Of a stretch of 64,000 bases of DNA, positions 33,984 through 45,614 are shown piece after piece. Each line of letters starts with the position of its first letter. The stretch's first letter is position 1. A program made the position numbers and the translations under genes. The stretch comes from Artemia franciscana (lineage: Eukaryota; Arthropoda; Branchiopoda; Anostraca; Artemiidae), in contig NC_088883.1 in NCBI RefSeq assembly GCF_032884065.1, positions 28,161,355-28,225,354 on the forward strand, given 5' to 3'. The notes under the pieces are model-generated. The model ran no database searches. It saw only the letters and a program-made list of their open reading frames with translations, and was not told the DNA's origin.

Positions 33984-35061
33984 ATATTAAAAGACATAAT
34001 TCAGACGTGCAACATACGTATGGACGTGCAACATGCTTTTGTTATTATTCGTGCTTTGGTCTATTTACCATTAGATTTTTTTTCAAATGTAATTTGAAAT
34101 TTGGTTTGCAGAAATACTATCATCAAGAGAAACAATAATCCTATTCATAAGTAAGGTCGAATTCAGGTTTTTTGGAGGGAGGGGGTTTACAAAAAAACAT
34201 AAAAAATTGCATCAAAATTGGATTATATGCATTTTTGTTACGTTTTTAAGAGTCAAACAAATATTTCAGGGGGATGGGGGGCCAAAATCCGTCACCCTCC
34301 ACACTTGGCCATTGGAACAAAATAGCGAAATCAACAATATACAGAAAGAAAGGCTTGGTCGTAACTATAATATACAGAAATAGGGGACCGCAAAACAGAT
34401 CCTTGCAGAATTCTAATTGGGATTATACGTTTATTTGAAACTGAATTCTTGATTTCATTGAAACTTGGTTAACGGAAATAGTGTCATCCAACTATACAAT
34501 GATCCTAGTCATAGGAATGAAATGGCTCAAATCGCTAATATACAGAAAGAAAGAGTGGGCCGTAACACGGATCCCTGAGGAGTTCTATTTGGAATTATAA
34601 ACTGACCTGAAACAAAATTCTTGATTTCATAGAAATATGGTTGGCAGAAGTAGTATAATCAACAAGCACAATAATCCTAGCCATTGGAACAAAATGGGGC
34701 CAATAATTAATATACAGAAAGAAAGCCTGAGCCGTAACTACAATATACATAAAGTGGACCGCTTTCAAATTTTCTCAATACGATTGTGAAGAACAAGGAA
34801 AACTTTTTGATACAAAAATAACATTAAAAGTCTGAATACGCCAGCTTTACCCCCGGAAGCGTTTATCAACGAAAAAACAACAACAAAAACTAGCCTAAAC
34901 AAAACGTTTAAATAAAAATAACAAAATGCTATACAAAAAAACGAAAGAAAACTTACATTTGAAAAAAAATCTAATGGTAAATAGACCAAAGCACGAATAA
35001 TAACAAAAGCATGTTGCACGTCCATACGTATGTTGCACGTCTGAATTATGTCTTTTAATAT
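33984..35061. repeat. Perfect 109-bp inverted repeat around LINE scraps
   Basis: 33984-34092 is the exact reverse complement of 34953-35061, including an 8-base A/T run. The arm contains 'gacgtgcaacatacgtatgg' and a second 'gacgtgcaacatgc'. The right arm continues inward into an R3 copy (34800-34950), while the left arm does not. This suggests the left arm was copied from the right. The 860-bp spacer also holds reverse-transcriptase scraps. Confidence 0.9.
34305..34745 (-). mobile_element. Three tandem scraps of a LINE reverse transcriptase
   Basis: A ~170-190 bp block is repeated about three times: 'cc(a/t)a(t)tggaacaaaat', 'atatacagaaagaaag', 'ttcttgatttcat'. On the minus strand the second block reads RTPQGSVLRPTLSFCI and the first reads RILQGSVL. 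This is the (T)PQGSVLGP motif of a reverse transcriptase. No wider coding region survives. Confidence 0.55.
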
Positions 35062-36160
35062 AGATAAGCATTTAAGAGATAAAGCATTTAATTTCACATG
35101 AATTTATAATCCTAAGTAGAATCCCTTAAGGATTTCGGTTACATCCCACTCTTTCTGTTTATGTGTTAGTTGCGCCATTTGGTTTCTGTTTTAGTAAAAT
35201 ATTGATAGTACGTTTTCTATTTTAAATACTTGTTTGATATTATTTCTGTTATTATACTAGTAGCTATTTAACAATAAAATTGATAATTTTTTTGTTTTCA
35301 AATATAGTTCTTTTGATAAAATAATTCGGCTCAAAATTTTTTGTTTTGTTATGTTTACTAGTCGTCGTTAGCTAATGTCATGTTAATATATAAAAAAATG
35401 TAACAAATAAAATACATTCTAGTACGTCCCTGTTGTCAGTTTTATATGTGATGTGTTTATATGACTGCTATTGAACCTAAGTTCTGAAGTAGCCAATCTA
35501 TTTAGAAATACAGAAAAATAAATAAATATTATTGCCTATCAGGACTGGCTACACTATTTAGACCACCCCCAAGGCTTGATTGGCGGCCCTGTTCGTCGAA
35601 AAAAGAACAGGTCTCAATAGCAGGATGAATATTTTTTTTTTTTTATTGGAAAAATACTGCCAAATATACCTTATTCTTGGATATACATAAATTTTGTTAT
35701 TTACCCTGAAATTCAAGGGCAGCTTATGGTTACAGGGTATACCCTGGAATTCCAGGTAAAAAGGGTAATCCTGGGACAGTTTATGATCTCCTGATCTGTT
35801 CGTGATTATTTCTTGTAACAAATCTGAACTAAATTCCCAATCGCTACAGCTTGAAGCTTTCTCCCTCCAACCCCATCCTTCCACTTGCGTATCCATTCTC
35901 AAGTAACACATTGATCTCCACTCGCCTCACCCCATCATGGTGTTTACGAATAAAAGATCTAAAGCCGAACTGGCCAGTCATGGAAAAATAAAGATAAAAA
36001 GAAGAAAAAAAAACAAAAATAAGAAGATAATAAAAAAACTGATAAGAGATGACAAATGGCTCTATGGCCAGTAAAGGAAAACGAAGAGAACAAAAAATCA
36101 AGCGAATATTTCGCCCGTATACAAAAAGGCATCCTTAGTGTAGAAAAAAAAAAAATACAA
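35062..36160. other. Intergenic; one small hairpin
   Basis: The open frames on the minus strand (35558-36101) have no recognisable family, and I do not call them. The hairpin CCTGTTC...GAACAGG is at about 35588-35611. Confidence 0.4.
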
Positions 36161-36164
36161 AAAA

Positions 36165-36270
<106 letters not shown>

Positions 36271-36944
36271 TAAAACAGATAACTAAAATATATAATATAC
36301 AATTGTCAGTTACCTTGATAAAACCAGAAAAGTAACAGTGGTGTTTACATTTATATTTTTTGCCACACGATAAGTGCCAAGTCAATTCACATCTACCACG
36401 TGTGAGTGCAATCCTTTGAATTTTTTGTCTGCTTTTACACATTATTCTATCAAAATAATTTATAATGGCTGTTCTATCAATCATTCTATCAATTCAATTT
36501 TGCATCCTTAAGCCATTTTTAAGCTTATAGTTATTTCTAAACTTTTTTCTGAGGTCCTTTGTTTGCTTTTTGATCCCAAAATGGGAGTTTAGCCTTTTGT
36601 GGCTGATGATGGTGATTTTTAAAATAGATATATATCCTCTCTATTAAATTCAGCATTGGCTTTAGTGGTAAGAACATATTCTATGTTTGTGCAAAGGGCA
36701 CCAGTCTGTGAAATTATTATACTAAATAGCAAATAGCTCGCAATACCACCTACAGAAAAGCTGAACGCCCATGTTAGACCGAAATGAGACTATAAGACTG
36801 ACCAAACGCTTTGAATATTTCATGCCAACACAGTAGCATTGAACAGGCTAGGATGAACAGGGACTGTATTCAAAGTATGTTCTTTCAGTGGCGTAGCACT
36901 AGGATAAGTTTGTAAAAGCAGTAACATATAACTTTGAATTTTTC

Positions 36945-37250
36945 TATTAAATTATATGCTCCTTTTTATTGCTTGTGTGTGTGTCCCGGGTCAATTTACT
37001 GTCTGTTGTAGCTAAGGGAAAGGGTAATAACTTACACATTATTTATCATATATACTCTTCTCTGAATTTTGAAAAATTCTGAAAATTAGAATTGAATTAT
37101 ATGCTCCTTTTTTACATGTGTGTGTCCCGGGTCAATTTATTGTCTCCCGTAGCTAACTTACACATTATTGATCAAATATTCATATGTGCTATTGTCTATT
37201 TGTTTCACGCAATGCTTATTTATCATTTATACTGTTTTCTGAATAGCCAA
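36945..37250 (+). repeat. Imperfect tandem duplication, ~143-bp offset
   Basis: 'aattatatgctcctttttat...tgtgtgtcccgggtcaattta' followed by 'gtagctaa' and 'cttacacattatt' occurs at about 36950-37050 and again at about 37093-37170. Confidence 0.7.
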
Positions 37251-37419
37251 AATTGAAAATTTCAGAAAATTCGAAAAACGAATTCAAACTGTTATTTGAT
37301 TTGTTTCTATTCATGTTAGACATTTCATTGTTTTTTGTTGTTGTTTTTTTTGCATATAATTGAATCGGTTTTGGTGCTCTTTTAAACGTATACACGAGCA
37401 AATACAATCTCTACCCATT

Positions 37420-40240
37420 TCAGTTTTTATGGCACTTGATATTAACCAAGTGACATATAGCGATCGTAAATTCTGTCTGTCTGTCTGTCGTTCCCGTTTT
37501 GCTAGTTTAGGTACTTACAGATAAGCTAGGACGATGAAATTTGGCAGGCGTATCAGAGACCAGACCAGATTAAGTTAGAAATACTCTTTCGCCCGATTTG
37601 ACCATCTAGGGAGGGGGAGTAGTGAGGGGACGGTTAATTTGGAAAATTAGAAAAAATGAGGCGTTTTTAACTTACGAACGGGTGATCGGATCTTGATGAA
37701 ATTTGATATCTAGAAGTATATCGTGTCTCAGAGCTCTTGTTTTAAATCCCGACTGGATGAAACTTGGTTGAGAAACTAAGCACAAGTCCTAGATACGTGA
37801 TTGACATAACCGGAACGGATTCGCTCTATTTGGAGGAGTTGGGGGCAGAGTTAATTCTGAAAAATTAGAAAAAATGAGGTATTTTTAACTTACGAAGGAG
37901 TGATTGGATCTTAATGAAATTTCGCATTTAGAAGGACCTTGTAACTCAGATTTATTAGAAATCCCGACTGGATCCAGTGTCATTGGAGGGGTTGGGGGGA
38001 GTGGAAATCTTAGAAAAGACTTGTAGTGGAAAGATAAGGATGAAGCTTGGTGGGAAGAATGAGCACGAGTCCAAGATACGTGACTGAAATAACCAGACCG
38101 GATCTGCTCTCTTTGGGGGAGTTGGGGGGGGGGGGAGGTAATTCGGAAAAAAAAAGAAAAAATGAGGTATTTTTAACTTACGAACTGGTAATCAGATCTT
38201 AATGGAATTTGACATTTAGAAGGATCTTGTGCTTTAGAGCTCTCGTTTTAAAACCTGACCAGATCCGGTGAACATTGTTTGAGTGGGAAATCTTGGAAAA
38301 CGTGAAAATTGAGGTATCTTTATCTTTCGAGTGGGTGATCGGATCTTTTAATAATAATAATAATTTATCTATAACCCACATCATAACTTTTGAGACCATA
38401 AACAAGAGACCTTGCTTATTTTTACACAAAAGTAGAAGATCATCCGCATAAGCAAGATAAGAAACATCTGAGAGTCCAATAAAATAATTTGATCTAATTT
38501 CATCTAAAATACAAGAAATACACATTTTGAATGTACTAGGTGATAAAACCCCTCCCTGTTTGACACCCCGACATAAACGGACAAACGGATATCCAGATTT
38601 ATTAATTCAGAGGAAAGAATTCTCATACAAAAAAATGAAGAAGAAAATGACTGAAGGATTTACACCATTTCTAAAAAGAAAAAAAAAGCTTGACTGCGAA
38701 CTACATTGTCAAAAGCTTTAGAAAGGTCCAAAGTACATATATAAAATGGTGACCCCTCAGCGAGGCTATTCTTAAGGGCGGAAAAAAGAACACGGTGTGA
38801 ATGTTGACAACTAATATCAGATTGAAACCCGAATTGATTCGATCCGAAATTTATATTTTCATTTAAATGAGGAATTAAGATATATTCAAGGATTTTACTC
38901 AAGTTACATGTAGTGGTTATAGGGCGATAAGATGAACATTGAGAAGGGAATTTTCCCCGCTTTCGAATTGAGGTGACAGTTCCCCAAAGAAAGCTATACG
39001 GAACCAGTGAAGATGTTAAACACATTTGGAACAACAACTGCAAATGTAATAAAAGAACAACACACTTTTGATTTATATTATTTACACTGATACCATCAAT
39101 ATCAATGGATGAAGATTTCAGTTGCTTAATTGCATTTTCAACAGCAGTTATTGATACTGGAATAATATGGCCTTGATGAAGCCAAGGCGGAAAAATTTAG
39201 AAAGTATTCGAGAATAATGTGACTGCACGAAGAAATTAATTTTTGAAAAAATTCCCGAATAGTAAACATACCAAGTTGAACTAGAAATCAAATCACTGTT
39301 ATAAAGATCACTTTTATCCAGCTTCTCAGAATTGATCAATTTAAACCAATCTTTTTAGAGGCTGGAAATTCGATACCCTTATAACAAATGGATTTAAGGT
39401 AGTTTTCATAATCATTCTTTGTTTTCTGCTTTATATCCGCAACTGACCCCGTTGTACGTCTACCACTATCAACCCAAATTCGAAGCCAAAGTTTTGCCTT
39501 ATTTTTATAATTCTTTAATTCAGGATCGACAGCCCATATAGATTTCCGCGTTTTTATACGAATACGCTCTTTGGGAACCGCATTTTGGGGGAGTTTTGGG
39601 GCATTTGGAAGGAAGGGATCCGCTCTATTTGGGGGAGTTGGGGGGGGTATTAAGTTGGAAAATTAGAAAAATTGAGGAATTTTTAACTTAAGAACGGGTG
39701 ACCAGATCTTAATGAAATTTGATATTTTTAAGGAACTCATGTCTCAGAGCTCTTTTTTCAAACTCCGACCAGATCCGGCGATATTGGGGGGAGTTGGAGG
39801 GGGAAACCGGAAATCTTGGAAAACGCTTAGAGTGGAGAGATCAGGATGAAACTTGTTGGGTAGAATAAACAAATGTCGTAGATACGTGATTGACGTAACT
39901 GGACTGGATCCGATCTCTTTGGGGGAGTTAGGTGGTGGGGTTCAGTGCTTTGGCACGTTTGGTGCTTCTGGACGTGCTAGGACGATGAAAATTGGTAGAC
40001 GTGTCAGGGAGCTGTACAAATTGACTTGACAAAGTCGTTTCCCCCGATTCGACCATCGGGGGGCAGATGGGAGAGGAAAAATTAGAAAAATTGAGGTATT
40101 TTTAACTTACGAGTGGGTGATAGGATCTTAATGAATTTTGATATTTAGAAGGACCTCGTGACTCAGAGCTCTTATTTTAAATCCCGACCGGCATTAAGCC
40201 TCTGATTTTCCTTTTAAAGCAATCTTTTGATTCTTAGAAT
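37420..40240 (+). repeat. G-rich dispersed repeat (family R2), copy 2, split by a LINE
   Basis: Begins 'tttttatggcacttgatatt' and ends 'ggcattaagcctctgatttt...ttgattcttagaattt', the same limits as 13645-15165. It is less decayed: more CpG remains, for example 'acgaacgggtgatcggatct'. The body has the same chain of units with 'gatgaaatttgatatctaga', 'tcagagctctt' and G runs. The part between about 38345 and 39590 is an inserted LINE. Confidence 0.8.
38345..39590 (-). mobile_element. Internally deleted LINE inserted in repeat R2
   Basis: The minus strand reads from the linker before the reverse transcriptase (about 39540-39150, including 'KLDKSDLYNSDLISSSTWYV') through 'YSFLWGTVTSIRKRGKFPSQ', 'YRPITTTCNLSKILEYILIP', 'NQFGFQSDISCQHSH' and 'YICTLDLSKAFDNVV' to the catalytic box 'SYLAYADDLLLL'. 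Shortly after the box it jumps to a (TTA)n tail. The tail's last bases ('ataaattattattattatta') match the LINE terminus at 27405. The thumb and C-terminal coding parts are missing. Frameshifts are present. Confidence 0.75.
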
Positions 40241-40880
40241 TTTGCTAGAGCTCATGCCATATGAGCTCTTGGCTCTTCCGACCTCGTCACAAGTTCCATA
40301 TGAGCTCTTAGCTCTTGTTTGTTATTTGGTACGGGTGATACTCAAGTTTTAAATTCGTTCGCTTGCTTTGTTTCCTCCTCCTTTTTATATTTTCTTTTTA
40401 AGCTTTTTTCAATATATATTTTATTTCATTCTTTTTCAGTTTTATCAGTTTTTACCTTTTTTACTTGCTGACGCTTTGCCGTTAATATTTTGACCAAGGA
40501 GTGATTTTTCAATCTGATCTTGTTGCTCCGGAATTGTTTTCGTAGAGAAGGCAGTAATAGAAAAAATCTAATTTGGATTATTCTAATTTAAGCGCAGAAA
40601 TTCAAGACAGTTTTGAGTTTGGCAGAAATGTAGGGGGCAGTAAGCTTTCCTCTCCTTCGTATGTACCTGTCCTCTACCCATAGCCGTAAAAAGAATCCAG
40701 AAAATGTTTCTAGTCTTTGTGAAGTTACCATTATAGAAAACAGGCACTCCTTTTTAGAAGTTGCTTTTTATTTCTTTTCTTTGACATTAACAAACTTTTC
40801 TTTTTCTTTTTACTACTATAGAAAACGAGCAATTTTTTTACAAATTGCTGTTTTATGTCTTTTCTGTAGTATTAAGAAAT
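40241..40880. other. Flank of R2 with repeated SacI-like palindromes
   Basis: 'agagctcatgccatatgagctctt' and 'ccatatgagctcttagctctt' at 40250-40320 form small inverted repeats. The open frame at 40661-40918 is low complexity and not called. Confidence 0.45.
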
Positions 40881-41275
40881 GTTTGGTGTTGGCTTGTGAG
40901 ATGTTTCAAACAGGCTAAATTGGCTACTTAGGTCTACTTTTATAGTACTAGAATTGTTTCTAGTAAGCATTCTTCTTAATTTAAATTCTCAAAGGTGTTG
41001 GCTTGTGAGATGTTTCAAACAGGCTAAATTGGCTACTTAGGTCTACTTTTATAGTACTAGAATTGTTTGTAATAAGTAATCTTCCTAATTTAAATTCTCA
41101 AAGGTGTTTTCTTAAGGTGTTGGCTTGTGAGATGTTTCAAACAGGCTAAATTAGCTACTTAGGTCTACTTTTATATTACTAGAATTGTTTCTACTAAGTA
41201 TTCTTCTTAATCTAAATTCTCAAAGGTGTTTTCTATAAGGTGTTGGCTTTTGAGATGTTTCTTTGCATCCTAGGT
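40881..41275 (+). repeat. ~112-124 bp tandem repeat, about 3.3 units
   Basis: 'ggtgttggcttgtgagatgt' starts at about 40884, 40993, 41117 and 41238. Units share 'aaacaggctaaattggctac' and 'tactagaattgttt'. The last unit breaks off after 'tttgagatgtttc'. Confidence 0.85.
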
Positions 41276-41399
41276 TTTAGCAGAGGACAACAGAGCTTGT
41301 ATATGTTATTTTTATCCTTTACTTTATAGTCTAAATTAAAGTAAACTTGCAATTTACTGCAACTATTTATTAGTTGCATTAGTTAGTTAATTATTAGAT

Positions 41400-44300
41400 A
41401 ATCATGCTAGGTTTTGGTAGAGGACAACAGATAGGGGAATGCTCTACGGATAGGTAGAGTAGCTCCATAGGAGGCTTAGACCAAGTAGGACCTTGTCATA
41501 GGGGGGTCCATAATAGAAACTGGGCCACCCTCTCCTGGGGGTCATAAATACAGGTGGAGGAGGAAGAAGGTCTCTTCAATGTATACTCAACAGGGCCCAC
41601 TGCCGTGTTCACACGTCACATGAGTTACAAACCTTCTCCCAGTAATGGGTTAAATTGCATGGGGATGCAGAACACCATCGTGGGAGGATCCTCTATAGGA
41701 CGACAACTGCGGCAGGGCGTAAGATCCAGATTTATGGACAACGGCCACTGTAAAGGGCTGCCCCGACCCTTTCGGGGTACCTGCAAGACTGGGAAACTTG
41801 CGGTCAATGTTTCCCACTTGAGGACTGGCGCCCCTTGAGGAAATTATAGCCTAGTAAACAACACAGCACTCGTACGGGATTCTGATTATTGGATATTTTT
41901 CTGGGCTTGGTTTGTTTTGATGGGCGTTTTCGGGCTGAAAAACCTCTTCCTAGCTGATTTATCTACTATGGGTTGCCTCCCCGTAGTAGCATAATATTTG
42001 TAGGCATGAATATATAATGAGGTGAAGGTAATAGGCTTGGGACTGCCTGTGCAGGATTTCGACTCTTGTTGATAGAAGAGCATCGCCAAGTGCCGAAAAC
42101 CATGTTGTGACCAAGATGGGCCCAGGATTGCACAAAGCCTCCAACTTACTGGAGGTCCCAGGGACTTCTTGCTGTCCGGTTCTAAGCCGGCTTAAGCGCT
42201 TCTGTGTAGACTTGAGAAGATATGTTGGTCCCCGTCCTGCACTGGTATCCGGGATCACTGCTTTTCCTGAGGCCAAAATAATTTCAAAGATTTAAAGAAC
42301 ATGAAAATTGGAACTTGGAATGTTACGACGTTAAAAAATGACTATCGCATCGACATTTTGACTGACGAATTCAGACGGTTTGAACTGGATTTATTAGGAG
42401 TTTCAGAAACTCATATCCCAGGGGTAGGAGGCATGAAATTAGGTGACATAGAATTTGTTTACTCAGGCAGGAAAGATGGGGTACATAGACAGGGAGTAGG
42501 GCTCATGATGAATAAGGAAGCTGCTAAGTCTTATTTAGGCTAGGAAGGTATTAATAATAGAATACTAATTGCTCATTTTATGACTAAAAAGTTCAGGGTA
42601 TCAGTTATAGTAATTTATGCCCCCGTTGAACCAACTGATGGAGATACTAATGACTCAGATGAATTTGACTCAGAGTTACAGGAGCAAATAGATAGGGTAC
42701 TAGGTAGAAATATTGTGTTTTTGCTAGGAGACTTTAATGCTCAGGTTGGTAGAAATAGGGATAGATGGTATTCTAGCCTAGGTAAATTTGGTGTAGGAAA
42801 AGAAAACAGTAATGGCTAAAGGCTTTTGCAATTTTGTACGTATAACAACCTAGTTATAACCAATACGGTGTTTGGTCACAAAATGGCCCGTAAGTTGACA
42901 TGGTATTCACGTGATGGTAAGACAGCAAACCTTATTGATTATGTTATTGTAAACCGAAGACTAGCAGGATCAATACAAGATACTAGGGTATATAGGAGTG
43001 CTGTTATTGATGTTAAAAGTAAAGATCACCATCTAGTAGTGTCTAAGGTTAATTTAAAGCTGAAATTTCGGAAGGGTAACTACCTCCCAGAAAGTTATGA
43101 TGTTGGTAGGCTCCAGGATGAAAATTTGAGAAAGGATTTCCAGGAACAGTTGAATACTAAACTTGAGAGTTTAAAATTTTACAATGTGGAAGATGGATGG
43201 AATAATTTCAGAAAAACAATTTGTGAAGTTGCTGATGGTGTCTTAGGGAAGAGTGCTAAGACTGCAACTAGGAATATTAGTGAAAAAGCTTTAGGTTTAA
43301 TAGAAAGTAGAAGGGGTTTGTATAAGAATTATCTGAGTGATAGGTCGTATGAAAACAAAAGGAATGTAAAGAAAGTGGAGAAAGCATTAAAATATGAACT
43401 AAGGAGATGTGAAGTGGAGGCCATGGATAAAATTGCTGAGGATCTGTAAGATGCGGCTAGACGGCATAATAGTAAAATATTATACTGGCATGTTAATAAA
43501 TTGAAAGGGAGTAGTCAATCCGGACTAGTCCCAGTTAAAGATAGAAATGGGGCCACAATTAGTGATAAGGAAAAAGTTAAAGAAAGATGGGTGGAACATT
43601 TTGAGAATGTGCTAAACCGAGATACACTTGCAGGAAAAGATATAGATGAAAATTGAAAAGTTTGTGATATCTTGGATGTGAAGGAAGATTTGTTTAGTGA
43701 GGAAGAATTAGCGACAGTACTAAAAGGATTAAAAAATAATAAGGCTCCAGGTGCTGATAATATGATTAATGAGTTTCTTAAATATGGTGACTCCGAGGTT
43801 AGGAATAAGCTACTGAAGATTATGAACATGATTTTTGAAAAAGGGGAAGTACCCAATGATTTTAGGAAAACCTTAATTAAACCACTGTATAAGAAAGGTA
43901 ACAAGAGTGAGTGTCGTAATTAACGAGGCATTAGTCTGGTCTCTGTAGGTAGCAAATTACTGAGTAATATGATACTTTTTAGACTGAAAGAGGCTGTAGA
44001 CAAAGTTTTAAGAGAAGACCAATGCGGTTTTAGAAAAGGTAGAGGATGTGTCGACCAAGTTTTCACTCTTAGGTTAATAATTGAGAAGTCTCTTCGTTGT
44101 CAAACACCTTTGGTCCTCAGTTTTATCGATTATGAGCAAGTTTTCGATTCTGTTGATAGAAGAGCGTTGACAAAAGTCTTATCGTTATATGGTATACCAG
44201 AAAATACATTAAAGTGATTTGTGTTATGTACGAGAATTATACCGCTGCGGTTAAGGTAGGAAATGAGGTTAGCAACTGTTTTTGAATTAAATCAGGAGTT

Positions 44301-45255
44301 AAACAGGGTTGTGTTCTATCCCCCTTTATATGGATCATTTTGATGGACTTCGTCTTAAGGAACACAGGAAAGGCAATTGGAGACCACGGAATCAAATGGG
44401 GAGGAAAAACGCTCCTGGACTTATATTATGTTGATGATTTAAGCATATTAGATGAAAGAGTGAGCAAAATGAATGAAGTTTTAGAAGTTTTGCGAGTTCA
44501 GGGTGCTAAAATAGGCTTGAAAATTAATGTTAAGAAGACTAAATCACTAAGGCTAGGAATAAGTGAAGATGAACAGGTGACACTAGGTAACGAAAAGATT
44601 GATCAGGTTGGGAGCTTCAGTTACCGTGGTAGTATTATCAGTAAAGATGGTGGGAGCAGTGAAGATGTTAAAAGTAGAATAGCTAAGGCTCAGGGTGTTT
44701 GTTTTACAGTTAAAAAATTTTTGGAAGAATAGAAAGACAAGTCTGCAAACTAAGATTAGAATATTGGAAGCTACAGTGATGACAGTGGTCAAATATGGTT
44801 CTGAAGCATGGGTGCTCCGAAAAGCAGATGAAAAAACACTAGATGTTTTCCAGAGAAATTCCCTACGGATTGTTCTGGGTAACCGGCTGACTAACCGTAT
44901 TTCAAACAGTAGGCTGTACGATAAATGTGGTTCAATCCCGCTTTCTAGAGCTATAATGAAAGAAAGGTTGAGATGGCTAGGCCACGTTCTACGGATGAAG
45001 GATGACAGATTATCGAAGATTGTCCTTTTTGGCCAACCGTCTGGGGCTACACGGGAAGCAGGTTATCCTTGTCTGGGTTGGGAGGATGTCATAAATAAAG
45101 ATTTAAAGGAAATGGGAACTTCCTGGGAGGGTGCAAAGAGGGATGCTAAAAATAGATTGGGTTGGAGGAGTAACGTGCGTAGCTATGTTGGCCTCAGGCG
45201 GCTTGGTGCTGCAGTGAGTTATTATTATTATTATTATTATTGTTATTATTATTAG
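41400..45255 (+). mobile_element. Near full-length RTE-like LINE
   Basis: A GC-rich leader (about 41400-42300) is followed by a single long reading unit for endonuclease and reverse transcriptase (42301-45255), then an (ATT)n tail joined to GTAGCTATGTTGGCCTCAGG. The element is interrupted by a handful of stops and about two frameshifts, so it is inactive, but it is the best-preserved LINE here. Its 3' terminus recurs as separate tags at 30410, 45380 and 50845. A second, middle fragment of the same family is at 57530-58340. The 5' boundary is not sharp and no target duplication was found. Confidence 0.85.
42301..45255 (+). pseudogene. Endonuclease/reverse-transcriptase ORF of the RTE-like LINE
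   Basis: The start ATG at 42301 gives MKIGTWNVTTLKNDYRI, the first APE-endonuclease motif. 'LDLLGVSETHIPG', 'HRQGVGLMMNKEAAK', 'VFLLGDFNAQVGRN' and 'LIDYVIVNRR' follow. The reverse transcriptase follows: 'LKNNKAPGADNMINEFLKYG', 'KTLIKPLYKKGNKSECRN', 'DQCGFRKGRGCVDQV', 'LSFIDYEQVFDSVDRRAL', 'GVKQGCVLSPFIW', 'LYYVDDLSIL' and 'SYRGSIISKDGG'. The C-terminus holds 'SEAWVLRKADEKTLDVFQ' and 'RLRWLGHVLRMKDDRL'. Stops occur at 42541, 42817, 43447, around 43654, 43921, 44215 and 44285. Frame changes lie near 44215 and 44700. The catalytic box is YVDD rather than the usual YADD. Clade assignment rests on motif resemblance. Confidence 0.85.
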
Positions 45256-45379
45256 TAGTAGTAGTAGTAGAAGTAGTAGTAGTAGTAGTAGTAATAGTAG
45301 TCTACTGATCTTCTGTGATAAATGGCTCGAAACGATTACTTGAAGCGGGAAAAGAGCGAATTAGGGGTCTTTCTTCTTC

Positions 45380-45455
45380 TGGGTGTGTGGGTAGCTGTAT
45401 TGGCCTCAGGCAGCTTGGTGCTGCAGTGAGTTATTAGTAGTAGTAGTAGTAATAA
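45380..45455 (+). mobile_element. RTE-like LINE 3' terminal tag
   Basis: 'gggtagctgtattggcctca', then 'ggcagcttggtgctgcagtg', then an (AGT)n tail, directly downstream of the full element's own tail. Probably a separate, severely 5'-truncated insertion or a duplication of the terminus. Confidence 0.75.
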
Positions 45456-45614
45456 CCTTTCTGGCTAAAGGCTATACCTAATGGCCAGAGACCTTTGCAC
45501 ATTAGAAAATAAACGATTGGCTTTTGAGAAACTCAACCCCCATCAGTGTTGCATGTTTGTTCCCTTTTGTCGCTTAGACCTAGTTTCAGGAAATTAAATC
45601 TAAAGAATTTGTTT

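Noticed and set aside
35558-36101. Two overlapping minus-strand frames of 117 and 85 residues
   Set aside because: No motif, no splice support, atypical composition; likely chance.
40661-40918. 85-residue plus-strand frame
   Set aside because: Phe/Tyr-rich low complexity that runs into a tandem repeat; no support as a gene.
41554-41838. 94-residue frame in the leader of the RTE-like LINE
   Set aside because: It could be a short leader ORF, but no family resemblance and no initiation evidence; left as part of the 5' leader.
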